From assembly GCA_015698045.1 (NCBI GenBank), contig BLAL01000022.1, positions 248,001 through 312,000 on the forward strand: a DNA stretch of 64,000 nt, written 5' to 3'. Positions 22,600 through 34,108 of this stretch are shown one piece after another. Both the position numbers and the translations under genes were made by a program. Within the stretch, counting starts at the first letter, position 1. The number at the start of each line of letters is the position of its first letter. The stretch comes from Rhizophagus clarus (Eukaryota > Glomeromycota > Glomeromycetes > Glomerales > Glomeraceae). The notes under the pieces are model-generated. The model did no database searches, was not told where the DNA came from, and saw only the letters and a list, made by a program, of their open reading frames with translations.

Positions 22600-22910
22600 C
22601 TCTCTCTGTTTTGTGGAAATGAATCCAAAGAAAAGAGGATTATCATTTGATTATTAGGAACATAGTGGGATTAATGATGAGAATTGCAAGATCAAGGACA
22701 GTATCCAAGAGAACAAGAATGAGAATGGGATTGGGAACGATTATGCGAATGTTGAGATTGGGACGATGATAAGGATGTCGGGATTGGGAATGATGATGCG
22801 AATGTCTTGATTAGGAATGATGATAAGGACGTTGATAACAATGAGAATAGGAATCTGATTCTTGTTGAAATCTATTATGATAAGGAACAGAGACATCCTG
22901 AGAGATCAGG
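22600..22910 (-). pseudogene. Ser/His/Arg-rich repeat segment, perhaps an upstream exon of the gene at 17.5-20.7 kb
   Basis: The minus strand reads YHNRFQQESDSYSHCYQRPY, then HHSQSRHPYHRPN, with one internal stop; the DNA is a degenerate 50-60 bp repeat (GGGATTGGGAATGATGATGC). Composition resembles the Arg/Ser tail of the gene at 27953-28502. It lies beyond the MULE-like element that separates it from 20658. The link to that gene is a guess. Confidence 0.3.
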
Positions 22911-22996
22911 TTTAAATTTAAAGATTTGTATTTTTTTATTATAGTATTATTAAAGATCGAACAAGAGATAAAAGTCTCTTATATACATATTTGGAA

Positions 22997-23259
22997 AGTT
23001 ATTTGGTTAAACATCTTTTTTCTTTTTGGGGTCGTGGGATAGGTTGTTACAATTTTCTTTCTTAATAGAAAATTGGGATTAGTAATCCAGCAGGGTCTAC
23101 TTGATTCGTCAAGCGCTGGTATCATAGTTTAGCTAGTTCAGTTCTGTAGTGGGTTATAGTTCCATAGCAAAAGCTTTACCACTGACTCACTCCATTTGGA
23201 GTATTTAATGTAATCTCTTTATATTTTATGTTAACTTGTCAATAAAAATAAAAATAAAA
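22997..23259 (+). mobile_element. SINE-like insertion (263 bp) with a 16-bp target duplication
   Basis: ATATACATATTTGGAA is found at 22981-22996 and 23260-23275. The insert ends in AATAAAAATAAAAATAAAAA. It has no reading frame. Near its middle, TAGTTTAGCTAGTTC and, 20 bases on, GGTTATAGTTCC resemble the A and B boxes of a tRNA-derived Pol III promoter, at unusually short spacing. A LINE-mobilised non-coding RNA copy is the best reading; a short 3' fragment of a LINE cannot be excluded. Confidence 0.65.
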
Positions 23260-23465
23260 ATATACATATTTGGAATCATCTGATTATTAGCCTTGTTAAT
23301 TACCTAATTAAAATGAACAATAAAAATATTAATTAATTATACTATATCGCTATCAACCAATCAATAATCAATTAATTAAAATATATCATTAATCTAAATT
23401 TATTAATAAATGATATCATATTCAAAATTATACTTACGGAAGTAAGTTTTTCTGAAAAATATATG

Positions 23466-23895
23466 TATGTGATGTGAACAAAAAGCGATAAATACTGTTG
23501 AAGTTGTATGTGATGTGAACGAAAAAATGATAAAAAATATTTTCAGTTGTTTGTGATGTGAACGAAAAAGTAATAATATATATTGTCAAAGCTGTTTAGA
23601 TGTGACGAAAAAGCGATAAAAAATATTTTTAAAGCTGTTTGTGATGTAAACGAAAAAGCGATAATATATATTATCAAAACTGTTTAGATATGACGAAAAA
23701 GCGATAAAAAATATTTTCAAAGCTGTTTGTGATGTGAACGAAAAAGTGATAAAAAATATTGTCAAAATTGTTTGTAATGTGAACGAAAGAGCGATAAAAA
23801 AGTTATTTGTGATGTGAACAAAAAGCAATAAAGATATTGTCAAAGCTGTTGTGATATGAACAAAAAGTGATATAAATATCGTTGAATATTTAATG
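23466..23895. repeat. minisatellite of about 58 bp, roughly eight units
   Basis: Units of the form TTTGTGATGTGAACGAAAAA followed by GCGATAAAAAATATT and GTCAAAGCTG, with single-base and length differences. No TIRs or coding frame. 23896-24116 holds nothing further that I recognise apart from an AG-rich stretch with a short Lys/Glu frame. Confidence 0.75.
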
Positions 23896-24626
23896 AAAAG
23901 TAACAATGAAAATTTGTTACATCATACTAAATGTGAAGAAAAGAAAATGTGGGGAAAAGAAAGAAAGTGAAAGAATGCGTGAGGAAAAGAAAGAAAGCAT
24001 AAGGAACATACACAAATATACCATGTTCTCACGGGAAAATTTCAAATTAGGCATTCTAGTACGTCCTTGCAATTATGTATCTCTATTCACGTGATAATAA
24101 CAAACTGCACCTAACGTAGTGTTCCGCACAAATCAAATTAGACCAAATCAGGTTAGATTTGAAATTTGATTTGATCAAATCAAATCTGAAAAGTTTGAAT
24201 TCAGATTTGAATCAAACCATTCAAATCTGATTTGAAATTTGATTCAAATTTGATTTGATTTGATTTAAATTTGATTTGATTCAAATCAAATTCAAATTCA
24301 AATCAAATCAAATTCATTCAAATAGATTTGTGATTTGGTTTGATTTGTTGAATTTTAAATAAAAAAATGCGTTTTGCAACACAATATTAATAAAAATGTT
24401 GCGAAACATTTTTTTTAAATTAATTTAATAAAAAAATGCATTTCGCAACACAATACTAATAAAAAAAACATTGCGAAATGTTTTTTTTTAATTATTTAAA
24501 TAAAAAATGCATTTTGCAACGCATTATTAATAAAAAAATGTTGTGAAATGTATTTCTTTAGTGTGTTTAAGGAGGGTTGGACATCATGTGGTTGCAGTAA
24601 CTACCAATAATATTTACGGTAATTAC

Positions 24627-26505
24627 AGGACCCCGAATAATACCAATATAACTCACATACGGGTTTGCGTAGAGTTTATATGAAATTACTTTTTAAACCT
24701 ACAAATTGAGTTTGCGTAGATCAGTCAATTTGAAATATTATGTTTGTGTAGAGTTTATAATAGATATACGTGGATTTATTTTTAAAAAATACTAATTTCG
24801 GTAAATTAAATTACTCGGTATTTACCAAAATTTATTTTATTTTATTTATTTTTTCACTTTTTTTCGGTATTTTATACCAAATTTATTTATTTTTATTATT
24901 CTTTTTCGGGTTTAATACCCTAATTCCAAAAGTCCGGTCATGTTTTTTGCCTGATAACACTACAAAAAATAAAAAAAAATAATTAATTTGTTAAAAAAAA
25001 TACTGAAAAACACTTCCCCCACCCTCCCTTACCTTAATTCCAAAAGTCCGGTCATGCTTTTCGTCTGGCAACACTACAAAAAATAAAAAAAAAATCAATA
25101 CTTAATTTATTAAAAAAAACAACAAAACACCTCCCCCAACCCTCCTTTACCTTAATTCCAAAAGTCTGGTTGTACTTTTCGTCTGGTAACACTACAAAAA
25201 AATAAAAAAAAAACAATTAATTAGTTAAAAAAAATACTGAAAAACACTTCCCCCACCCTTCCTTACCTTAATTCCAAAAGTCCGGTCATGCTTTTCATCT
25301 GGCAACACTACAAAAAAATAAAAAAAAGGTTAATACTTAATTAATTAAAAAAAAATAACGAAACACCTCCCCCAACCCTCCCTTACCTTAATTCCAAAAG
25401 TCTGATCGTGCTTTTCGTCCAGCAACACTACAAAAAGTAAAAAAAAAAGTTAATACTTAATTAATTAAAAAAAAAATAACGAAACACTTCCCCCAACCCC
25501 TCTCTTACCTTAATTCCAAAAGTCCGGTCATGCATTTCGTCTGGCAACACTACAAAAAAATAAAAAAAAAATAATTAATTAAATAGTTAAAAAAAATACT
25601 GAAAAACACTTCCCCACCCTCTCTTACCTTAATTCCAAAAGTCTGGTCATGCTTTTCGTCCAGCAACACTACAAAAAAATAAAAAAAACAATTAATTAGT
25701 TAAAAAAAATACCGAAAAACACTTCCCCCACCCTTCCTTGCCTTAATTCCAAAGTCCGGTCATGCTTTTTGTCCAGCAACATTACAAAAAAATAAAAAAA
25801 AAGGTTAATACTTAATTAATTAAAAAAAATAACGAAACACCTCCCCCAACCCTCCCTTACCTTAATTCTAAAAGTCCAGTCGTGCTTTTCGTCTGGCAAT
25901 ACTACAAAAAGTAAAAAAAAAGTTAATACTTAATTAATTAAAAAAAAAACAACAAAACACCTCCCCCAACCCCTCCGTTACCTTAATTCCAAAAGTCTGG
26001 TCATGCATTTCATCTGGCAACACTACCAAAAAATAAAAAAAAATAATTAATTAAATAGTTAAAAAAAACACTGAAAAACACTTCCCCACCCTCCCTTACC
26101 TTAATTCCAAAAGTCCGGTCATGCTTTTCGTCTGGCAACACTACAAAAAGTAAAAAAAAAGTTAATACTTAAATTAATTAAAAAAAACAACGAAACACCT
26201 CCTCCAACCCCTCCCTTACCTTAATTCCAAAAGTCCAGTCATGCTTTTCGTCTGACAACACTACAAAAAATAAAAATAAAAAATAATTAATTAATTAGTT
26301 AAAAAAAACACTGAAAAACACTTCCCACCCTCCTTTACCTTAATTCCAAAAGTCCAGTCGTGCCTTTCGTCTAGCAACACTACAAAAATAAACTGATAAA
26401 TGATTAAAAAAAAGATCAGATATTCAGATTAACAGATTAGATCGGCAAGTCACATGACCCTGCCTTTATACATTTGTGAGTTATATTAGTATTGTTCAGG
26501 ATCCT
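24627..26505. mobile_element. AGGACCCC-family element (1879 bp) nested in the hAT-like element, perfect 8-bp duplication
   Basis: GTAATTAC stands at 24619-24626 and 26506-26513. The ends are AGGACCCCGAATAATACCAA and, inverted, AGGATCCTGAACAATACTAA; both continue TATAACTCACA. GAGTTTGCGTAGA words near the left end match the GAGTTTGCTTA words of 7621-8876. Most of the interior is a 118-bp tandem array. It has no coding capacity. Confidence 0.85.
24920..26395. repeat. 13-unit tandem array of about 118 bp
   Basis: Each unit contains CCAAAAGTCCGGTCATGCTT, then TTCGTCTGGCAACACTACAA, an A-run, an AT-rich linker and CACTTCCCCCACCCTCCCTT. Two linker versions are interspersed, one with AATACTGAAAAACACTTCC and one with AATAACGAAACACCTCC. 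All C-rich blocks are on the plus strand, giving a strong local strand bias. Confidence 0.85.
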
Positions 26506-26784
26506 GTAATTACGTTTAATCAGATCATGTATATTTAATTCGATTTGATTTGGATTTGATTTGGATTTGTCAGATTTGATTCAGATTTGATTGAATTAGT
26601 TTAAGCTAATTTGAATTTGATTTGAAATTGAATCAAATCTTTTTTTTTTAATTTGGATTTGAACTCAAATCTTGTTTTGAAGTTTGGATTTGATTTGCAA
26701 ATCAAAATTATCAAATCGAATCAAATCAAACTTCAAATCAAATCTGAATTGATTTGATTTGACCAAATCATTTGCAAAACACTA

Positions 26785-27342
26785 GCTTAATGTATTAAAT
26801 CATATACGCTGATCTATACCCTAATCCTAATTTTTTGCTAGACTTATAACTTTTGTGGGTGATATTATCATAAAAAGAAAGTGGCGCACATGTTGAGTGT
26901 TACTGTATATTAGGATTTAGGATGTAATTTTTCAATGTTTCTTGTGAAAAAAAAAAACTTCTTATTTTATCAAAATGGTTCATAAAAGGAGTGAAAATAA
27001 ATTACAGGAGTGAAAAGATAAATCCTTTTCAAAAAGAAAAAAGGTGAGTAGACACTCAAACCACCTAGAGTGGTTACTTGGTCTGCCTGTAGTTTTTCAG
27101 ATCTTTTTAGATAAATAATTTTTTATAATTTTTTTTTCTTATATATTGTTTTTATTTTTACTTTTTTTGGAGGGTTTTTTTATAAAGGCTTTGTTATGGA
27201 TTATTGTATTCGGTTGTATATCTGGTTTCTAATTCAAAAAATTGGTTTAGATCGATAAAACAGTTGAAAATAAAAATAAAGGTATAAATTTCAATAAATT
27301 ACTTAATTTTATTCTTAATTTACTATTATTAACATTTATTTT
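26785..27342. other. no gene recognised
   Basis: AT-rich spacer. A short frame MVHKRSENKLQE begins near 26980 but stops at once. An A-rich GAAAATAAAAATAAAGG stretch near 27270 could be the tail of an old insertion. Confidence 0.35.
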
Positions 27343-27475
27343 AGAAATTACACGTCTAAAATGACAAAAATCACTTGCTGTTGATTTATATCAACAAAAA
27401 TTAAAACAAATAATAGACGTAGGAAAAAAATTAGATAATGAAATTAATAGATGGCAAAAATATAGAAAATAAATA
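27343..27475 (+). pseudogene. isolated coiled-coil exon
   Basis: After TTATTTTAG the plus strand reads SLAVDLYQQKLKQIIDVGKK, then LDNEINRWQKYRK and TAA, preceded by EITRLK and one in-frame TGA. The heptad-like pattern suggests a C-terminal coiled coil. No upstream exon is recognisable, so this is a fragment of a larger gene, probably of a family related to the neighbouring Myb/SANT-like gene. Confidence 0.4.
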
Positions 27476-27952
27476 AATTTAAATTTCTTTTAACCAATTT
27501 TTGTTCAATTTTATTCGAGCAAATAAATAAAGCATTATATTTTAATATTTTTACTTTTTTATTACTAATTTGGTACTTGATCGCAACAAATTTTTTTTGA
27601 ATATAGCTTCCAGGATGCATAACGTGGACGTCAGTACTAATTCGCATCCCAAAAAAATGGTTAATGTCTCAACGTTATTAATTATCACAAAATTTGAAAA
27701 TTAAGTTTTATAAAATATATTATATACAATATAATTTTTATTATAATAGAATTATTTTATATGTGTGAAATCTTGCAAAAAAAAGAAAAATAAGATAAAA
27801 ATAATAATTAATAAAAAAAAATAAATTTAACGATTATTTCTTGAACGAGAGCAATATTGTCTACGATGTCTACAATAATCTCTCAAACGAGAACGAGAGT
27901 AAGAATGTGATCATTACCTATGATGATCTCGTGAATAAGATCGAAAATATGA

Positions 27953-28502
27953 TCATCTACGATGATTCCTTAAAATAGAATAGGAACTATCTCGTCTATG
28001 ATGACAAGATCGAGATCTACCTTGTCTACTACTCTGTCTACTACACCTATTTCTTCTATATCTTCTATAAGCGTACCTAAAATGATCTAAAAATAAATGA
28101 ATAACTAGTTTTATAAAAATTTAATTAAATATAAATATAGTCACCACTTTGAAGCCAAAATTTGTCACTAAGTTCATCATAAAATTTACGATCATGCCAA
28201 TTTGGACTTCTTAATTTGTATCCATTTGCATCTGGATCTCTGCTTAGCAGCCTTTTTAAATTTTTGTAGCCATGTTTTAGAGAGTACCATTTCACTTGGC
28301 ATTGTCTAGCCGATATTTCATATTGATGGTGATGACAGATATAATTAGCAATTTGAGTCCAAAGGTTTGAATGGTTAGTATTATCTTTGAACAGCTGATG
28401 ATGTCTTCGTCTTTGTTTGATCAATGTTAACGCAATATCATCAGGCCACTCTGCAACTGGTTCATACAGATTTAGTACTTGGATTACTTGATTATTTGCC
28501 AT
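27953..28502 (-). CDS. Myb/SANT-like DNA-binding protein with short Arg/Ser-rich tail
   Basis: Exon 1 (28145-28502) starts MANNQVIQVLNLYEPVAEWP and encodes a three-helix tryptophan-containing region: WPDDIALTLIKQRRRHHQLF, then NLWTQIANYI, then RQCQVKWYSLKHGYKNLKRL. The spacing of Trp and hydrophobic residues fits a trihelix/Myb-SANT-like domain that binds DNA. A 58-nt intron (28087-28144) with GTGACT...TTTTTAG joins it in phase (codon GAT) to exon 2 (27953-28086), HFRYAYRRYRRNRCSRQSSR and further Arg/Ser/Tyr residues, ending at TGA. Beyond this stop the same frame continues in the same Arg/Ser style, with two more stops, to a TAA at 27827-27829, so the tail may have been longer (TGA arising from CGA). 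The predicted length is 163 residues. DNA binding is inferred. Confidence 0.65.
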
Positions 28503-29306
28503 TTTTTTTTTTAATAAAAATGTTGTTAGAATGGCAAGAAAATTTTAGAATGGGTATTTAAATATATTTCGCAAATATAATTACATAATCAATTAATGAT
28601 AAATTGTCCTTTTATTCCTTGTAATCAGTGATATATGTAAATTGGATATGTGCAGCGTATATACTCTTAATTCTTTGCATTTTTCTTAATAGTGCTATTC
28701 TTGCATATAAAGCGCGTATGAAATTGATGAGCTGCATTAATGATTTTTATGGATAATGTGCGCTTTGTATGTATAATAATTTTTTGAATTACTGAATGTA
28801 ATGTAATATTTAATTCTATACAATTGTGATTTTTGGAAAAATTTTTCAATGGTAATAAAATCTGTGTTACAATTTTGCATAATTAAATATTAATCTGCTT
28901 TTAATCCACTTTTAATTCACTTTTAATTCATTTTTAATCACGAGTTAATTAGTAGATCTTTTTAATTGTATATCTGCCGTACAAACTTATTTTTTTAACG
29001 CGTAAAAAGATTTTGTTAGTTGTTACTTCAATGTCAAACTCTAAGCAGCAAAGACCTTGTGAACATGAAAATTATCCTACTTCACCTGAAATAATATATT
29101 ATGGTGACCGAAAATTTTTTTTTAGGTTGCGTTTGCTAAGTTTTTTTTTTACTAATTAAAATTGTGTAATGTTGATCTACCCAATTTTAACAATTAGCCA
29201 ATATGCATGTAATTGTGTTATAATTTGATTGGTTGTAATGTATTTAACTTATTATGAATCAGACTAATTAGTTTAAAAAAAAAATTTTCCTAAATTAAAA
29301 AAAAAA
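28503..29306. other. spacer between the Myb/SANT-like gene and the tnp2-type transposon
   Basis: A 40-residue frame at about 29031-29150 (MSNSKQQRPCEHENYPTSPE...) starts well but dissolves; it could be a truncated first exon. The tandem CACTTTTAATTCA words at 28910-28945 are the only other structure. No TIR for the downstream transposon was identified here. Confidence 0.35.
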
Positions 29307-29972
29307 ATGTCCAACTCACAAGCTATTGCCAAATCTGATAGAAGCATAACCGACTTAACTACAAGAACAAGAACTAAAGTACATTGCTTCTGTAAAAAAT
29401 GTAATGGAAAGTTGGTGGATCCAAGAACAAAAGTTTCACATAAGTTAAAATATAATAAATCATATACGAATAATATTTTTAGTGACGATCAAGAAGCTAG
29501 GCCTTCTAATGTTAGGCCAAATATTGATGATAATTATGCAATGGAGTACGAGCCATTACTCGAAATGATCCCTTTTAATGCAAAGCAATCTGATGCTGTC
29601 AATAATAAAGCAATGGAGTGTAAGCCATTACCTGATATATATGAATTGGCAAAATACAAGTCGTTAAAAAGAGCAAAATTATCTAATTTAGTTCTTGAAA
29701 ATTTAATATCGTATAACGAAAGAGATATGAATAATGATCAAGATAGAGATTCTGAAGACTATGATGATGAAAATAGAGATTCTGAAAGTTATAAAGATGA
29801 TAACGAAGATGGAGTTGCTGGAGACTCTGAAGATGATGAAGAATATGGAGATTCTGAAGACTTTGATGATGATGATGAGGAAGAAGTCAATTTTGCGTCA
29901 AAAGATTTTGACGATGATAAACCAAAACTTCACAATATCGTCAATGATAATTATATCTGGATTATCTTATAG
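29307..29972 (+). pseudogene. N-terminal part of the tnp2-type transposase
   Basis: 221 codons. After a short leader comes HCFCKKCNGKLVDPRTKVSH, a Cys-x-Cys-x2-Cys...His arrangement that fits a small zinc-binding finger at the start of fungal tnp2-type proteins. The second half is very acidic (runs of Asp/Glu with Ser and Tyr, residues about 145-210). The frame ends in TAG at 29970-29972, where the intact protein should continue into the catalytic core that follows in other frames. Confidence 0.65.
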
Positions 29973-31795
29973 ATATTACAATATCAACAACGATATAAAC
30001 TTTCCAATGTTGCAATAGATTCTTTGTTTAAATTTATAAGATTTTTCCTTATAATGATCGATGAAAATAATTTTAAGCTTTTCCTTCCTCCCTATACGTA
30101 GCCAAAAAAATATTGGGAATATCAACGAATATTATTAAATACGCTGCATGCAATAAATGCTACAAATTGCATGACATAAAAAAATATTAAACAAGATAGA
30201 AATCCCAACGTGTAATTTTATAAACTATCCAAATCATAGCAAGAAAAGATTTCGACAAAAATGTAATAATCCTCTAGTCAAAAAAATAGATAGTAGTAGA
30301 GATAATGGTAATAATCCAATTTACCGTCTGATAATAACATTTCTGTTAATTAACATTAGACACCAACTAACCCTATTTTTCGGTCGCAAAAATTTTGAGA
30401 TCACATGTCAAAAGTGGGCAGAAAGACAAAACGAAACTGAAACCTTATTCGATATCTATGATGGTGATGTTTGGAAAAATTTTACAGATGATAGTGAAGA
30501 ACCATTTTTTACTCCAATACTCATATCCAATTAATGCTAAATTTGGATTAGTTCCAGCCATTTATAAATTCGCAATATTCTGTTGGTGTTGTTTATGCCG
30601 TTATATGTAATTTACCCTGAAGCGAAAGCTTTAAACCCCACAACATTCTCACATTAGCAGTTATACCTGGTCCTAAAGAGCCAAAGCTACATGAAATAAA
30701 CAATTACTTATATCTGATTATAAGTTAATTAAATCGGTTATGAGAAGGATATCATATACAAACCTACGAAAATAACAACGGTCATTTTATTTATGGTGCG
30801 ATTATAAGTTGTGCTAATGACGTTCCTGCTATCCAAAAATTATGTGGATTTATATCAGCTCGCATCGCATGTTATCAATACTATAAATCTGCAAACTTGG
30901 TAAACAATCAACCCAATTTTGGGGGTTTGAAGACATTGACGACTGGTTTGTTGAGAGAGATATTGATGTAATAAGATAAAAGGCAAGCGAATGGAAGAAA
31001 TGTGCAACTGAAAAGTTACGGAAAGCCCATATCTTCCAGTATCATGTTTGTTGGTTAGAGATATACCAATTGCCTTATTTTAATCCTGTGCACTTTTGTG
31101 TAGTTGATCCCATGCACTGTCTTTTTCTTGGGCTAGCGAAGTAAATTGTAATGAAGCTCTGGATCGGTGAAGATATATTAAATGACGAAAAACTCAAAAT
31201 AATGCAAGAGCGAGCTGACATGATAAAGTTTCCAAGTGACCTTGACCATTGTCCTGTTAAAATAGCAACTAGTGATGGTTTTTCAAATTTTACGACAATA
31301 TGTGAAAAACGTTTATTCTAATTTTTGCAATACCTATCACATGGAGCTTCTTGGAAGAGATCGATCGAAAAATCCTTACTTATTTTGTGTGCGCTTGCAA
31401 GGTTCTAACAAGTCGTGCACTACAAAAAAGTGAATTAGATGAAGCGTTTACAAAGTTACTCGAGATGAACAAATTAATCGAAAAAAATACAGACAAAAAA
31501 AAATAAGCCCAAACCTTTATTTATGTTTTCATATATGTGAATGCACTTTCGATTATGGACCTTTATCCTCATTTTGGTATTTTAGCTTTGAAAGAATGAA
31601 TGGAATTCTTGGTATATATTTAATTTTACTGATTTGAAATCATATTATCTTAAATTATAATAATAATTCGACCAATTTATTTAGGATCGTATAAAAATAG
31701 CAAGCGTAAAATTGAAACTGAATTAATAAAAATCATGATCAAAAATTCCTTCCTTGACTATTTTCTCACGAATTGCAATAATAATATTTTAAATA

Positions 31796-34108
31796 GGAAT
31801 AATTTATTTAACGCACCCCTGCGTTATAACGCACCCCTTATCACGTGTTTAATTGTTTTTATAATCTTAAGCCGTTAAGTGCGTTGCAACTTTTTATTAT
31901 TTTATCATTTCATCTCCAAGAGGCGTTCCTATAAAAAAAACCAATAAAAAAACGTTAGAAATGTTCTTAAACAAAATTAACAAAAAAAAAGAAATAAACC
32001 CTACCTTTTTGTCTCCAGAAGTCTCCAGGGTGCTTCTATAAAAAAAAGACAATAGAGGAACGTTAGGGAATGTTCTTAAACGAGATTAATGAAAAAAAAA
32101 GAAACAACCCTTACCTTTTCATTTCCAGATGTTTCCGAAGGCGTTCCAGGTATGGCATTTTTTTTCTTGTCTTTTTTCAATTTCGTTTTCATATTTCATT
32201 TTTATTAACTATTTTTTCTTCTTTTTATGGTTTATCTTTCGTTAATTTATTCCCCTTTTCTTTTCGTTTTCATTCACTTTCTTCTTTTTCATTATCGCTC
32301 CTTTTTCCTTTCATTCTCATGATCGTTTCATCCTTATCACTATTTTGTCCTCATCGTTGTTTCATCTTTATCAATCATCGTTTCGTCTTTATCATCAATT
32401 ATCATTTCGTCCTTATCATCAATTATCGTTTTGTCTGTCCTTATCATCGATTATTGTTTCATACATCTGTTCTCATCATTTCGTCTTTATCATTAATTAT
32501 CATTTCATTCTCATCATCGATTTCATTTCATCATCATCATTTCGCCTCCTTTTTTTTTAGGTCTTAGTTTTGCGAACAAGGTATGGCATTTTTTCTTTTC
32601 TTTTTTTTCAATTTCATTTTCATATTTCATTTTTACTAACTATTTTTTCTTCTTTTTATGGTTTATCTTTCGTTAATTTATTCCCCTTTTCTTTCGTTTT
32701 CATTCACCTTCTTCTTTTTCATTATCGCTCCTTTTTCCTTTCATTCTTATGATCGTTTCATCCTTATCACCATTTTGTCCTCATCATTGTTTCATCCTCA
32801 TCAATCATCGTTTTGTCTTCATCATCAATTATTATTTCGTCCTTATTATCAATTATCGTTTTGTTCGTCCTTATTATCGATTATTGTTTCATACATCCGT
32901 CCTCATCACCAATTATCATTTCGTCTTTATCATTAATTATCATTTCATCCTCATCATCGATTTCATTTCATCATCATCATTTCGCCTCTTTTTTTTTAGA
33001 TCTTAGTTTTGCGAACAAGGTATGGCATTTTTTCTTATCTTTTTTTCAATTTCGTTTTCATATTTCATTTTTACTAACTATTTTTCTTCTTTTTATGGTT
33101 TATCTTTCGTTAATTTATTCCCTTTTCTTTTCGTTTTCATTCACTTTCTTCTTTTTCATTATTGCTCCTTTTCCTTTCATTCTCATAATCATTTCATTCT
33201 TATCACCATTTTATCCTCATCATTGTTTCATCCTCATCGTTGTTTCATCCTCATCAATCATCATTTCGTCTTCATCATCAATTATCATTTCGTCCTTATC
33301 ATCAATTATCGTTTTGTTTGTCCTTATCATTGATTATTGTTTCATCCATCCTCATCACCAATTATCATTTTGTCTTCACCATCAATTATCATTTCGTTCT
33401 CATTATCATTTATCATTTCATCCTTATCATTTCATTCTTATCATTGTTTTGTTTTTATCATCATTTTATTCTTGTCATCTTTTCATTTCTCCTCATCATC
33501 TTTTCATCTTTTCATTCCTTTCTTATCATCTCTTCGTTTTTCATCATCCTTTCATTTTGTTTATCTCCCTTTTGTCATCCTTTCATTTTTTTATCACCTT
33601 CTTGTCATCTTTTCTTTTTTTTGCTCCTCCCATTATCTTTTTATTTTCATTTCTATTCCCTTTCATTTTGTCCCTATTTTCTTTTGTTTTCGATCCTGTT
33701 CCTTTTATTTTCGCATTCTTTCCCTCTTCTTTTCACTATCTTTCTTTTTTTTTTACTATATCTTTTGTCTCCTATCATCTTTGTTATCTCCAATTATTTG
33801 TTTCTAATATTATTTCCATTATTTCTCTCTCTTATTATCATAATTGTTAGGTTTCTCTTTTTTGTATCATTATTATCATTACTAGTTATGTTAAAGATAA
33901 ATAATTGTAAAAAATATTACCTTTGATAAACAGGGTTTAAAGGAATAAAGTCATAGTTTAATATATAAATTTTGTTATTTTTTTTGTACAATAAATTTTA
34001 GCCAATTATTTTAATTCTTAACAATAATCTAAATTAAACCGCAACTAATAAAATTTATCACGTGATAGGGGTGCGTTACAACACAGGGTGCGTTAAATAA
34101 ATTTACTC
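31796..34108 (+). mobile_element. MULE-like TIR element with three tandem 435-bp intron-exon units
   Basis: TTTTAAATA, 9 bp, lies at 31787-31795 and 34109-34117. The inverted ends share AATTTATTTAACGCACCC, then GTTATAACGCACCCC and ATCACGTG. Splice-bounded cassettes on the plus strand are: 32129-32149 (ATGTTTCCGAAGGCGTTCCA plus G) between TTTCCAG and GTATGG; 32561-32580 (GTCTTAGTTTTGCGAACAAG) between TTTTTTTTAG and GTATGG; and 33000-33019, the same with one change. Donor-to-donor distances are 431 and 439 bases. The intron-like parts are TCATC/TTTCG pyrimidine-rich repeats, and their Phe/Ser/His frames are not proteins. Without the element and one flank copy, the transposase reading on both sides is collinear and in frame, so the insertion is clean. 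Confidence 0.88.

Larger units (their letters stand above)
24117..26784. mobile_element. hAT-like element with AAATCAAATT subterminal words, split by another element
   Basis: The ends are TAGTGTTCCGCACAAATCAA and, inverted, TAGTGTTTTGCAAATGATTT. The 8-base flanks are ACCTAACG and GCTTAATG, which differ at three positions, all transitions. Both subterminal zones (24130-24350; 26520-26770) consist of AAATCAAATTTGAATC-type words. A short piece of the GTTTTGCAACA / TGTTGCGAAAC core array lies at 24355-24550. The element at 24627-26505 inserted next to this core. Confidence 0.65.

Noticed and set aside
23100-23190. Possible tRNA gene (TAGTTTAGCTAGTTC ... GGTTATAGTTCC)
   Set aside because: The A- and B-box-like words are too close together, and no cloverleaf with acceptor and anticodon stems can be drawn. 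It is kept only as weak support for a SINE.
24920-26395. Regular 118-bp repeats considered as a CRISPR array
   Set aside because: Repeats and spacers are not separated into constant and unique parts, unit length is too great, and the host is a eukaryote.
32070-33926. Very long overlapping Phe/Ser/Leu/Ile/His-rich reading frames (up to 345 codons)
   Set aside because: They lie in a pyrimidine-rich repeat, exist in several frames at once, have no domain, and contain splice-like punctuation. They are compositional, not proteins. The same holds for 3468-4791, 21051-22499 and 36098-36515.
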